Of a DNA stretch of 64,000 bases, positions 29,601 through 64,000 are shown piece after piece. The DNA lies in NCBI GenBank assembly GCA_030248065.1, contig JASAMV010008425.1, positions 1 through 64,000 of the forward strand. Direction: 5' to 3'. The notes under the pieces were generated by a model that ran no database searches, was not told the DNA's origin, and worked only from the letters and a program-made list of their open reading frames with translations. How positions within the stretch are numbered: the first letter of the stretch is position 1; each line of letters starts with the position of its first letter. This DNA is from Rhynchonema sp. JSB1_4. Lineage: Eukaryota > Nematoda > Chromadorea > Monhysterida > Xyalidae. The position numbers were made by a program, and so were the translations under genes.

Positions 29601-32600
29601 AATGAATTGTTTGACCGACCGACTGTTTGATAGTTTCGATAATAATTGATTGATGAATACTGACTGACCGCATGTCCCTCAACTCCTTCATCATCGCATC
29701 TGGATCAGGGAATCTCTCTTTGTCCCATGCCATGTCACCATAGTGTCTTTGCCAATGGTTGATCTGCAGTTTACTGATGTTGTACCCATGTTGTTGGATG
29801 CTGCGCGCGTACTCCAGCACTTGATCTTGTGTGACGAGAGGCTGAAACATTTGAACGGGTCCAGGATTAAAAACAAAAGACAGTCATAACGTATTTGCTT
29901 TAAATTGTTTGTGTATGACACAAATCGTTCAAGGGGACGGTATAACGTTGCCAGTGAGCACATACTCGCTCGACTGGCTGATGTTTCAAGCAGGCTAACC
30001 CCCAAATGTGCGCCGGTGTTCCAAATGGGACTGAGCATCGTCTCGAATCGTGGTTTGTGTTTCGGCAACGCGTCCAATTGACGCAACACGGCCATGTGAA
30101 GATCAGCCAACGACTGATTGATTTCTTGCTGAAAAATTGATGAATTAACGTGCTTGTTTTCACTGTGATGAAGTTTCGAAGAACTTTGCCTCAAATCGCT
30201 TCTCCTGCACCCGTCAATTACCAGTTAATGCACATGAACATGCCACAGCTACATAATAATTGGTCGTTTTTTGCGGGTTTGAAATTCTTTGTGCAAGAGA
30301 GCCATGTAGAACAAAAATGCTACCTTTTTGCAATCAGCTAACGTATCACATAAAGTCGACAGTTAAAGGACATAATTATTATGAGTAGCATCAAATATTC
30401 TGCAAGCATAAAACATTTTTCTTAAGTTGTTTCGCACACAAGTGTTAACCTTTGGCACAACCAGCGTGTACTCCAACTTTGGCAGGTAATACGTTCTTCC
30501 CTTTTTGCCACTACCCATGCCTGGGCCTTGGTAACCTGAAACGTGTTTGATATTCAATGGTCGATTTTACAGCCATCTAAATTTGAACAAAGTTGATATC
30601 TCTGCTTACCATCCTCCCTGTAAACCACAGCTTCGTCGGGCACAAAGCTCAAATATGACGGCGATTCCCTGTAAAAACTGAAACGCACTCTGTTGTCAGA
30701 ACGGGCTGCTTTGAAAGTTTGGAAAATGTTTTCACAAAATTTCTAAACTCACAACTCTAGATTACACCCACTTGTACATGGCGCACAGAATGATTCCCTC
30801 AAAGTGCAGGTGCATCGGATTCTGCCAGACCCACAGCGGCACTTTGTCATCAACGATCACAGCCACTTTCTGACTGTTCAACCAGTAACGCGATAGGATA
30901 CTGCCTGAAATGGGGAAGAGCAGGCGACCATCGTATTGGACTCGTGCCGACCAGAACCCATCGCCGAGTTTGGAGACGTGTGAGGACTGGTGATATGAAG
31001 GGTTTGCGCGTGCAGATTTGGCCAAATCGACGACTCGGCAAGGCAAAGGACCATTCGTGGTTCATACTGAATAAGACCATCGATCTGATCGTCTATCAGG
31101 CAAGTTGTCGCAGTCGCTATGTATGTATGTATGCACATATGTACAGTACACAGGTACTGTATGTATGTTAAATGGAATGCACAACAAATTGGATTGAATG
31201 GTATGTAATTCATGACTGCTCAGCAGCAGTTTGATGGTTTTCGACAGAAGAAACGAAAGCACCAATCGAAATTAACGAAAGCGTATTACAAACAATAATA
31301 ACGTAAAATACCGTGTTTTCGTCCCCAATTCTCCGACACGATGTAGGGCTCGAGCCGGGTCTGAACAACTTACTAAATTTAATTTTGCGAAATAAAATGC
31401 GAACAACAAATGAACTCAAACGCACACCCTACCCCTGCACCTGTCTATTCTTGATGGGATAGTGTGCGAGAAAGTGTTGTCCACCGCCAAACCAGTGTTG
31501 TGTGCCGAACACAAATCGATCCTCGAGACGGGGCAGCTGTTCGGTGGTCCAGGTGATCTGGTAGGTCGAGAACGCTTGGTCACCTGCTCGCATGTTGTGT
31601 CAGTAAATTGGTTGGAATATCAATGGCGTGTGTTGTGTCTGACAGCTATAGTTTGGCAACTCCCTATGTACGTACAATGGGTCTGAAAACTGATTGTTGA
31701 ATAAAACGTCAGTCAGAGCTGCGTGTTATGTATAATTCACGGAATTCGACTCAGATTTCACAACTACATGCTAATACATGAGAAACAGAGTACCATGACC
31801 ATACCATTGAAATTATCGACGTACTGCACCTGCAGTCGTGTGTCTTCGTTGGGGTAATCGATAATGGTCGTTTTCAGATCGGCCTTTATGAGCGCATATT
31901 GTTCGCCGACTTTGGAATGAAATTCGATGTAAATCGAACGGCCAAGCACGTCTGAAGCAATATTGCTCGTTACATTGGACTTGTTTCATTTGGTACAATA
32001 GAACTTGGTCAGGCGATTTTCAACTGCACTCAGCGCCAATTAGAGCATAACATGGTTTTGAGTGGAGATCGCGGTAATGTTGACGAACTTTGTGGTACTG
32101 TAAGTGACATACATATGCGCAACCGGATTACGATTTTGAAATGTGCATAATGAAATGTTTGAAAAGATGGAACAGTGCAAAGTGTGATGGCAAAGACCTT
32201 TCAGAGCAACGTTGGATGCTGGCCAGAGCCTCACAAGCAAATCGTAACCAGACCTGAACTAAACCTCGTTTTCATATTTGGCAGGGGACATGGCACCAAT
32301 CCAAATGACATCAAAAGCCTCAGTTCCAACCCTATCCCAATCTCACCCCTGTCGATGTACATGCGTCTGCCGAACGGTGATATGAACATCTGGCCGCATT
32401 TTACGCCACTTTTTCGTGCAACGGGCACGTCCGCGGTGCTCAGGTCGGGTCGCCAGGCGGGTTCGGGTCGATTGGCGTACAGCAGGAATATGGTCATTAT
32501 CAGACCAGCTGCAATCGTTGTGTGTTGATTCTTTTCAAGCAGCTGGTCCGCCAATTCAGATTGGGGTGCTGTTTTGGGGCAATGTTGTGGCAAAAAGATG

Positions 32601-33253
32601 CACAATCGATCATGCGCAAAGACGGCTGAACTCAGCAAAACAAACGGAGCCATAATCGACTGTCTATAAGTAACATCAATGGTACGACATCTGTTTGTCA
32701 CTAACGTATGGTCACTCTGCGATGTCGTCGCAACCATTTCCTGTAGTACTGGAATGTCTGAACGATCGTGCGCAAGGTCATGTCCTGTAGGGCAGTGTCG
32801 CCTGGGGTCCATGTGTCCTGGAACAATGTCTGTGGCAAATTATGAAACATTAGCGGAAAAGAGCGCGTGCCAGCACGTTTTTGTCCGACATATCGAGTTC
32901 CTCCTCAGCTACCCAACCTCGTCAGTATCAGGCTCTGGTCTTCGAATCAGGACGGGTCGTTTCGGCTCCTTCTGGTATTTATCATCCTCCGCACGGACAT
33001 TACTCGTCGATGGGGCAGCCATGGTCGAATACACTGCTGAAAGCTCGGGTGATTGGTTAGTCCGCCAATAAAGCAAATCGTCAACTCTGGTGGTCAACTC
33101 GAGCAGCTCAAAATGAGGGCGCGAACAATGAAGGCGTTGGTGCTCGGTTAGCGACGAGAGTTGGCGATGCGCGTTGCCCTTTAGCCCGTTTGTGTCGAGT
33201 AGGGAATATTTATCAAGATTCTCAAGTTTTATGACAATTGGATTGTCAGTCAT
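11670..33253 (-). CDS. MYORG-like GH31 type II membrane protein, probable pseudoenzyme
   Basis: Nineteen minus-strand exons: 32918-33253, 32706-32817, 32347-32508, 31805-31951, 31441-31583, 30766-30986, 30610-30668, 30450-30535, 30000-30128, 29669-29841, 28850-28913, 28627-28759, 18986-19176, 13640-13784, 13311-13398, 12641-12800, 12441-12539, 12055-12222, 11670-11819. All phases agree and the sum is 2,766 nt (921 aa). A cytosolic tail with KWLRRHRR precedes one membrane segment (about 147-161). Then come [38 protein letters not shown] and a C-terminal VPLEELLFF, the GH31/MYORG order. MYORG is an ER/nuclear-envelope lumenal glycosidase in vertebrates. Here the nucleophile motif FKFDAGE reads WRLLGGE (593-599), the IDDKW motif reads INHWQ, and the acid/base region reads RMNEKFSLW. 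Loss of hydrolase activity is inferred. The ATG at 33,253 lies 3 nt after an acceptor-like CAG. The small exon 28850-28913 and the exact end of exon 6 are the least certain. Confidence 0.85.
12877..13181. repeat. Foldback element with a TTAGGC-type core
   Basis: Arms share GGGCAATTGAGCAAAG (left) and CTTTGCTCAATTGCC (right), then GAGCA-rich blocks. The core 12,969-13,078 is a degenerate run of GCCTAA, the complement of the nematode telomere unit TTAGGC. The cleanest part is near 13,022-13,050. It sits in the GH31 intron 12801-13310. Confidence 0.75.
14422..14647. mobile_element. Palindromic MITE, family A, copy 1
   Basis: Ends GGGTGATATTTTCGAAACGG and CCGTTTCGAAAATTCCACCC. The halves are inverted copies around a short centre rich in GGTGTAAA units. 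More than 90 percent identical by eye to the copy at 21,016-21,241. Lies in intron 13 of the GH31 gene. Confidence 0.75.
15380..15645. repeat. Imperfect tandem duplication, unit about 155 bp
   Basis: Two diverged copies share GGGGTTTTCGTAC-like starts, a GTACTATCGCC-like block, then CGGTTCCAGACCA and a downstream purine-rich tail (about 15,384-15,500 and 15,548-15,645). No coding motif seen. Lies in intron 13 of the GH31 gene. Confidence 0.5.
16236..18148. mobile_element. Large inverted-repeat element (1.6 kb before insertion)
   Basis: The left end ACAAGACGGAAATATGCC and right end GGCATATTTCCGTCTTGT match. Arms of about 560 bp (16,250-16,800 and 17,320-17,863) are near-perfect inverted copies. 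The loop carries A/T-rich units with AAAAAAAACG on both sides. Open frames on the two arms mirror each other, so they are repeat products. A second palindrome is inserted near the right end. Confidence 0.75.
17865..18126. mobile_element. Perfect palindromic MITE inserted in the larger element
   Basis: Arms of about 120 bp around a 15-20 bp centre (about 17,990-18,005), with ends GGGCATAAAAGAAGATATGC and the inverse. Flanked by TTA at 17861-17863 and 18127-18129, which interrupts the CTTTAAGGCATATTTCC end of the host element. Confidence 0.75.
18622..18799 (-). mobile_element. Short Helitron-like element, copy 2
   Basis: On the minus strand it starts TCTATACTACTAAAACAGG after A and ends CCCGTCTAG before T, so both Helitron termini are intact. 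It shares the GGACGG-CAATTTTCACGGGT core and the G/C run with the copy at 10,516-10,697. It lies inside intron 13 of the GH31 gene. Confidence 0.65.
19648..20070. mobile_element. hAT-like MITE with perfect 8 bp duplication
   Basis: Ends CAGTGGTGTCGTTG and CTCAACGACACCACTG are flanked by GTTTCGGC at 19640-19647 and 20071-20078. CAG-starting ends with an 8 bp duplication are the hAT pattern. The interior has repeated GTATGGGAAAT units and C/G runs. Lies in intron 12 of the GH31 gene. Confidence 0.82.
20477..22280. mobile_element. Inverted-repeat bounded region with nested elements
   Basis: Ends GGGTGGAATTCACAAA and TTTGTGAATTCCACCC, with a further shared GCTCACCGT block inside. It contains the family A MITE at 21,016-21,241 and an A/T-rich pair starting GGTTGGATT (about 20,837) and ending AATCCAACC (about 21,825). 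No transposase motif seen. No clear target duplication. Confidence 0.5.
21016..21241. mobile_element. Palindromic MITE, family A, copy 2
   Basis: Same ends and internal structure as 14,422-14,647. Flanked by TGA on both sides (21013-21015 and 21242-21244), a possible 3 bp duplication. It is nested within the larger inverted-repeat region 20,477-22,280. Confidence 0.75.
23104..26451 (+). CDS. Class A neuropeptide GPCR, NPY/NPF-receptor-like
   Basis: Eight exons: 23104-23348, 23884-24310, 24605-24715, 24798-24910, 25027-25118, 25263-25395, 25620-25810 and 26027-26451; phases agree and the total is 1,737 nt (578 aa). TM1 (about 65-80), TM2 with [11 protein letters not shown]3 after PMCRL, TM4 with [15 protein letters not shown], loop 2 with [12 protein letters not shown]5 with QFVLPMS, TM6 with [12 protein letters not shown] and TM7 with [18 protein letters not shown] give the full rhodopsin-like set. 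The loop 2 CxFCxExW and TM7 HxxAM pattern resemble NPY/NPF-type receptors; the ligand is not known. The DRY site is DKL and NPxxY is NPFCL. Two acidic N-terminal NES/NDS-type glycosylation sites are present. The ATG is 33 nt after a TTTTCAG acceptor, so a 5' UTR intron or spliced leader is likely. The last exon may instead be spliced at GTATGT (26,344). The gene lies in the opposite strand inside a GH31 intron. Confidence 0.85.
26492..27035. mobile_element. Outer TWA-flanked MITE of a nested pair
   Basis: Ends AGCTGGAGTTATACTTG (left, interrupted) and CAAGTATAACTCCACCT, flanked by TAA at 26489-26491 and 27036-27038. The body 26,801-27,035 is a palindrome with arms sharing TTTGTCCTCATTGTCTACA. 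The left end is split by the inner element. Confidence 0.72.
26503..26800. mobile_element. Inner TTA-flanked MITE
   Basis: Ends GGGCTCCACCAGATAGACCC and the exact inverse. Flanked by TTA at 26500-26502 and 26801-26803. Subterminal tandem CCCGAAA heptamers occur on both arms. It interrupts the terminal repeat of the outer element. Confidence 0.78.
27606..27831. mobile_element. TAA-flanked MITE
   Basis: Ends GGCTGTGAGCATAAACGC and GCGTTTATCTGCTCACAGCC, flanked by TAA at 27603-27605 and 27832-27834. Internal GCATTCCGC repeats are inverted about the centre. Lies between the nested GPCR gene and GH31 exon 12. Confidence 0.8.
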
Positions 33254-34211
33254 AGGCTGCGTGCCGACCAAAAACGTTTGCGCGTGTTTTGTATGTGCGC
33301 ATTCTTCTGTTTTAGTGTTAGTCTCAACACTGTCGGTGTATATTGACATGGAGACAGCATTCTCACGTTCATTATGTTGCGCATGTATGCTCCGCTAATT
33401 ACCTCCAACCTGAACACACATCCTAAACACGAAGTGCCTCTACTGTGCTGGTGCCTGACAAACCAACCAGCCTGATAAACTAACAGGGGGCGTCTCTCTG
33501 GTTTCAAGGTGTTTCGCCTCGACTGTTTGCAGAAATATCCCAACTCACAGATGCGATCAAAGCCCCATCTGGTACCGTTTGGGCGCAAGACGCCAACTTC
33601 AAAAATACTGGTGTGGTCAGAACAAGGGGTCTCAAAACAACGAGTGAGAGAGCAGCAGTTGGCCACAAAACAGTGACCCCTTAAATTTTCCTTGTGTTTT
33701 GTGCCAAGCACAAAAAATACATGTGAGACTCACGTGCTCTCGTTGCGGCCACATCATAACTGCACCAGTTTGGTCACTGCAGCAAAGCAACACGACAGAC
33801 ACGCAAAACTGGTGTTGCCTTGCCTTGGGTATTTTTGCGCACAAAACTGCGCGTTACGTTCATGATGGTGTCCACTTGCCCACTCTGTTGAACTCTCTCT
33901 CTCTTCTGCACGTTCGTTGGTCACAAGAATGGGTAAATTTTTCCTTCAGCCAATCAATGCAGCAGAGTCCGTTTGGTTCACTTTCACTGCGTTCTTGTTT
34001 TCCACTACGTTTTCACAGTGGAACGTTTTTTTCGAAGTTGTGACTAAACTAAACGTTTATTATGCACAATTGCAGATTTATTACTAACCTACATAATTAA
34101 CCCTGGCACTATCCACCGATTCGGCCTGCCTTTCTCTCTCTGCCGTATAATCCATCTATCTTTTCGCGAATTTTCAATTCAACATCAGAGAACTCGAGCC
34201 AAGCGAGCAAC
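33254..34211. promoter_or_regulatory. Divergent intergenic region between the GH31 and small genes
   Basis: 958 bp between two start codons on opposite strands. An upstream non-coding exon of the GH31 gene is likely because an acceptor-like CAG lies just before its ATG. A minus-strand open frame at 33,250-33,711 has no recognisable motif and may be UTR. No TATA-like element was distinguished. Confidence 0.35.
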
Positions 34212-35708
34212 ATGGCTGAAAGCGCTGATCAGATGGCTGCCCTGATCAGGTACAAGTTTGTTTGAAATTTCACGGGCTTTATGTTATGCAGTTGCTCTTT
34301 TGCTGCTGCAAGCGCTGACTGCATTATTCGAATTGGACATGTGTTAATCTTGCAAGGCAAGGAGAGCGAACCAACCAATTACCATTGGTTACCAATCCAC
34401 TTCAAACGAGTTTTCGATCATTCATGTTTGTTGATTGTCGTTGCGTGAATGATCACCTTTCAGATCCATGCACAATCGGGCTACTGATTTCTCCCGTTAC
34501 CTATTCGGCAACTTGTTGGTAGGTTGATTTAAGCTCTCGTTTCGCGATGCCCAGTTTTCGAATTCATTATCTTTTTGAACCGAGCTCGGTTGGTGCATCA
34601 GGTCATCGTCAGTACGAGGAGAGTTGATGGCCGAGTGCACCGTGAACAGAAGAATTTCGCCGCTCGCTCATAGCTCAATACACGAACAGCAAATGCACCT
34701 GCTCATGCGGCCAGATGGTGCACCAGGGTCATCAGCAGTGCGTCAAACACGCACAAAAAACTCTTCATTTCATTTTTGCTGCGCAGGTGCGTCGTTTGTT
34801 CGGTCGTGAGCGGACGTGTAGCGAACATGTCGAATGCAGTGACATGCAACATTCATGCTGCAAATGTTATTCATGTTGTGGTGAGGGCGCGCAGTCATCA
34901 AATGCGAGCACCACTGATGATGAAAAGGTTGGATGGCTGATGTTTCATGATTGTGCCATGACGCTAAGAGAGCTTGCTTCAAAATCATGGAAGTTCCAAC
35001 AGTCTTAGATGAACTGAACGAAAAGTGCTCACCAAGAGAAATGTTTCGTCAAGAGTGGATAAATATAAGAAACAGTGATCGAGTTAGTTTGAAACGTATA
35101 GTAACACTACGCCAACACGAGCCCGATTTCGAAGATGGTCTGTGTTCAAAATGAATATAAAGAGAAAATCATCATGCTCCACTTAGTATTCTTCAACGTG
35201 TAACGTTTCCCAAATCAGCAACCACGTCAGAATGTTTCACTATTCTGCCAGCTGCGAAATCGAGCTCATGTTGCTGTAGTTTGCCTTTATGTGGATCTGA
35301 AAACAAACATAAGAAAATTAGGCGCTGATTAAACTGGTAACGAAGCTTGGAAATTATTATCACGGATGGTGGCGAACCGGCTGATCGGATATTGTATATG
35401 CTATAATCTGCACTTTTCACCCATATTTCGAATTCGTATACTCACTTGGCGCCACAAATATTAACAAGCGCGTGCGTGAGCTACTTTCATGCTCATCGGA
35501 AAATACGTACAAAGAGCATACCATACTGCACAGTCTCGAAGAAGCCTTGCCAAAAAAAGTCACGTGACCAAGAGCGCGAACCGATCACCAACTTTTATTT
35601 CGAGCGCAAGTCTCTGTGTTGCAGCCCGATGACGCACTGGAAGATCTGCCCTGCCACCAGACTTGTGTGCACGTCGACAAGACAGAATCACCACCGATGT
35701 TGCAGTGA
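34212..35708 (+). CDS. Unrecognised small Cys-rich protein, 7 exons
   Basis: Proposed exons 34212-34249, 34464-34514, 34602-34737, 34787-34927, 34969-35082, 35469-35558 and 35625-35708. Phases agree, total 654 nt (217 aa). It begins MAESADQMAALIR. The middle has a Cys cluster (CSEHVECSDMQHSCCKCYSC), and the C-terminal part is acidic and ends ESPPMLQ. No signal peptide or membrane segment. I do not recognise a family. Introns 3 and 4 are very short (49 and 41 nt); intron 5 contains a MITE. The donor of exon 2 is GTTGGT, used elsewhere in this window. Uncertain points: reading through exon 4 gives an alternative stop at about 35,008, and the exon 6 acceptor is weak. It is divergent from the GH31 gene, about 0.96 kb apart, so the two may share a promoter region. 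Confidence 0.5.
35100..35292. mobile_element. Palindromic MITE family B, copy 1
   Basis: Left arm ACTACGCCAACACGAGCCCG, right arm ending GCGAAATCGAGCTCATGTTG then GTAGTTTGCC. About 190 bp. It shares an internal AGAGAAAATCATCATGCTCC block with the other copies. Located in intron 5 of the small plus-strand gene. Confidence 0.7.
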
Positions 35709-37625
35709 ATCGATCGATAAATCGATGTTGGCTGCAATGGTGATGGATATCAGTGTATTTATGTTTGTGCATTTACTGATCACATGTGAACCGGATAGCA
35801 GACTGGTCGAGATCAAACTTGGTGTGCATATCAAGGGCAGCCCACTTGTGGCTAGTGCCTTTTTCGGGACCGTAAAGTAATGTCCAAGTTTGATGACCGG
35901 CTCACAAGTGCAAACCCTAAATGAATAAAGGTCGAAATCCATTGTAGTCGCGTTGCCCCGTCGTTTCCTTGACAGGATATTGTCGCTCCAGTTGAGCTAA
36001 ACCGTAATCTCGAAATACTTATCCTTGACATGTTAGTCTTGGATTCTTGCTTCTGCGAAGCGCGTTTCAATGGTATACAGTACATAGGTTATGTCGTCAT
36101 TTATAACTGTGCCCAATGCCATGACATAACATTGCATCGTTTGTACCTACGTTTCACAAAAATTCCTTCATTTTTATGTGTTACGTTCTTTCTTTCGGGA
36201 CAGCAGCTGAATATTTCCTTCAATTTTATTTTGTATTATTTATGGGTTTCTCGGAACAAAAGCAGAACGAGTCGAAAAAATGGTAATTTTGACAATAATT
36301 ATTGTAAACATAGTTGAATATCACGCAATTAATCATACATAAAGAGCAAATATTAACTGGTAGCGCACAAACAAAAACAATTTCCACGAAGGGGGAAAGA
36401 CGGGAGGGCACAAAAAAAAAATGGGGTTTCATTTAAAGAAAAATTATATACGTAACGTAATGTATATGTGAACAAATACAACAAAGACGAAACAAACACA
36501 ATAAAAATAGTAACAGAAAACTTTCAATCCATTGGGAATATAAACTGCAAAAGTGCGAAAATAATTGGTTTGGTACATTTAGATTATATGGGCAACTTTT
36601 TTTTAAATTGGACAAATACTAAACGTTGCAGCAAAATACATACTTCCTGTGCGTGTAATGTAGATGGAAACCAAATTTCGAAAACCTGTAATTACCACTT
36701 AGGTAGGTGGACGGCATTGAACAAAACACTGGGATGCCAACGGCTATATTTTGCTTAGATCGGTATGACATAAAAAAACAAGTAAACCAGACCATTCCGA
36801 ATGCAAGGAAGATCTATCAAACTGAAGGAAGCACAGAAATTATGAAGAAAACCAAATTAAAAAAACGGCACACACAAAAGCAGTGGAGGAGCAAGCATTC
36901 TCATAAAATAAAAGTATGGAAAACAATAGGGTGTGCATTTGAATTACAAAATTCGCTAAATTACTGTATCACAGTACAGCTCAATGTGTGTGTTATAGCT
37001 AACGAGCGTGTGGTTAGACAATAATATAAGGCATTTGAGGCCCAGTTTCGCAATTGCACTGAAAACTATTGCTGGGCCGAGAAAGTTGATCAAAATTCCG
37101 CGCTCAAGTTGCAGAAATACAAAAACAAACCAGATTATTTTCACAAGAGTGTAACATGAAGCACACAACATACAGCAGTATTTTATCGCAAGATCAAGCA
37201 ACAATCAATGCAAAATTATTAGCGTAGAACCTAGTTGTGAGCATTATGGACGGACGGAGATAATATATACGTACAGCACAAAGCAGATGAATCTGCAAGA
37301 AGATGTAGTCACTGAGTTGATGGCTACTAAGCCAACTGGCAGCAACTACACGCACCTGCCAACAACAAACACGTTCCCAAAACAAAGCAGCTCGATAAAT
37401 AATCACTCCAGACCTTCAAAAATGTATAAAGTAACAACGAATGCCGAATCAGTTTTACAAAACACAAGAATCTGCAACAAAAAATTCAGAGACCTAAGCA
37501 TATGTATAAATGTTTCGCAGAAGCGGACGAGATAAGATTTGTTGTCCCGAAGTTTCACATAAAATAAGCGACAAAATATCAAGAAAAAACTGAAACATAA
37601 AAACTACGTTGAACCCTCTTACGAT
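35709..37625. other. Intergenic between the small gene and the mrck-1 stop codon
   Basis: A/T-rich, with short open frames that carry no motif. Part should be the two converging 3' UTRs, since the small gene ends at 35,708 (+) and mrck-1 ends at 37,626 (-). Several AATAAA-like sites occur, but I cannot assign one. Confidence 0.45.
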
Positions 37626-62479
<24,854 letters not shown>

Positions 62480-64000
62480 CTGCAAACATGCGTGAACATT
62501 CATTGGTTGCTTTTGCGTCTTTGTCTCTCAAAAATTTTGAGGTTCTGTTCGCACAAAGTCAGCCGCCGGCAACAACTGTTGAACAAGTTTATCAGACCCT
62601 CAGAACATTTGTAGCTTACTATCAATCACTGGAGGTAACTGGATTTTTAAGTTTGCATTATTTTGTACTTTTCATCTATTGATTCTGTGCTGAAGATTCC
62701 GTTTTGATGGTTGGTTGATGGCCAACGTTCGGTTGTCGTGGTCTCATTGTTGACTGAAGATGTCCGACAGATCTGCGCATTTGATCGGATTCCGTTTTGA
62801 TCAGGTGAGCTGAGGCCCTTTCATTACGCAAAGGATTTTGTATTCATCACCGCGATGTCCAATTTTACTTTCATAAACTGACAGTTCCCCAACCCAAAAT
62901 ATCCGTTTCTCAGTGCGTGCGCATTTTAGACGTGTCTCCTGTGGTGTGTATTGCAACGTCAAGAGCGAATCACATAATTTAGCACCTCTGGGCATGGCAT
63001 GACCCTTTGAGCTGCGTGTGCACAGCAAATGTCAAAATAAAGAATGGTATCACTGTCGAAGAAATCGATACGTGAGAAGAGAATATATGGATCAACTGCA
63101 TAAAATTCATGCGGCACACAACTTTGTCCGAGCAGCAAATTATCACATGTTTCTTTCTGCGCGCAAGACCAAAACCAAACTTTTTTTTGCAATTCTCACA
63201 CAAGTCAGTACAAAATCGAACAACAACAAACAGAACCACGCAAAAACCCAAACCCCTGCAAAAAGTGGTGGACAGGTTGCCCAAAAAATGACGAACAAAA
63301 TTCTGGATTGTCGAGTTTTTATGGATTTATCAATCACTCATTCTCTCTGTATGAGCCTGCATAGGCGAGCGGGTGGGTCAAAAGGCATTTTGATTTTCGA
63401 TTACTGTTAGGTACACAGTACAAGGCAGGTAGACGGACTGATGCGGCAATTGGTCCCAATTCCATGCACTAATGCGCACTCCAAAATGCGGTTCCCGGAC
63501 TCTACAACTCCGCTCAAACTCCAGAACCTCAAACCTTCATGATGTACGCACAATTGTGATTGGAAAGAAAAACACATGCGCAACAACACGCGCACACACG
63601 AGAGAGAGATTTTCATGGTCAATCTACCATACCGACATGCATACGTGCCATGCCACCAACAGACAACCAGCTACGCCCGTGTGTGTGCTACGTCAAAGTT
63701 GCGTGCACATGATATTGTGACGATCTTGGTATTTAGAATTCACTGTTTTCAGCTGAGTAGGCATGAAACACTCGCTCGCACACCCCTTTTTGGAAACCAC
63801 CGTCAAAACTAGCTGTCAGTTTTTTCATAGAACTTCAAAATCGAACCCATGTTGATGAAAACAATGCTACTGTTATGGCATCACGATCCAAACACTTGGA
63901 TCGAAAAGGCACACCGCAACCAAAAAATTTTGAACTGATAATGTCCGGATGCAGGAAATACTGCATGTGGAAAAACCCACACCCCGCCCGGGCCCCGTTC
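62480..64000. other. Right edge: mrck-1 5' intron or upstream sequence
   Basis: No exon resembling the MRCK N-terminal segment (the part preceding [15 protein letters not shown]) was found on the minus strand. Short open frames on both strands lack motifs. The first exon of the window starts at a clear TTTGCAG acceptor (62,480-62,482), so more coding sequence lies further upstream. Confidence 0.55.

Noticed and set aside
33250..33711. 154-residue minus-strand open frame upstream of the GH31 start
   Set aside because: No family motif, a different frame from exon 1, and it overlaps the acceptor-like site. More likely UTR or intergenic.

Overview
This is a eukaryotic, intron-rich window, most likely from a nematode. 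Two independent observations support that. A 7TM receptor reads in frame into a globin domain, an architecture I know only from nematode GLB-33 proteins. A degenerate interstitial run of the nematode telomere hexamer TTAGGC (read as GCCTAA on the + strand) lies near 12,970-13,080. Introns are GT-AG, mostly 50 bp to 1 kb, with a few introns of 5-10 kb. All gene models below were assembled by hand from splice sites, reading phase and family motifs.

Layout, left to right. (1) 563-4,957, minus strand: a GLB-33-like 7TM-globin receptor, open at both ends. One of its globin introns is almost entirely a perfect (GT)256 microsatellite. (2) 4,958-11,669: no gene I can support, but many foldback transposable elements. 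(3) 11,670-33,253, minus strand: a 19-exon, about 921-residue, single-pass type II membrane protein of glycoside hydrolase family 31, MYORG-like. Its catalytic motifs are replaced, so it looks like a pseudoenzyme. (4) 23,104-26,451, plus strand: an 8-exon class A neuropeptide receptor (578 aa) nested inside a 9.4 kb intron of the GH31 gene. (5) 34,212-35,708, plus strand: a small 7-exon gene (about 217 aa, Cys-rich centre) that I do not recognise, divergent from the GH31 gene. (6) 37,626-62,479, minus strand: a 39-exon MRCK/Genghis-Khan-type kinase (mrck-1) with kinase, coiled coil, C1, PH, CNH and CRIB domains in order. Its first coding exon(s) were not found in the window.

The rest is dominated by short inverted-repeat elements. 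Several have clear target-site duplications: TWA (PIF/Harbinger-like), TA (Tc1/mariner-like), TTAA, 8 bp (hAT-like) and A/T-flanked Helitron-like ends. Many sit in introns and some are nested. Two features of RNA processing stand out: at least ten introns begin with GTTGGT rather than GTRAGT, and the octamer ATGTTTCA is strongly over-represented on both strands.

The genes do not form one pathway. MRCK is a Cdc42 effector of actomyosin, the two receptors suggest neuropeptide and gas/redox sensing, and the GH31 protein would be in the ER/nuclear-envelope lumen.
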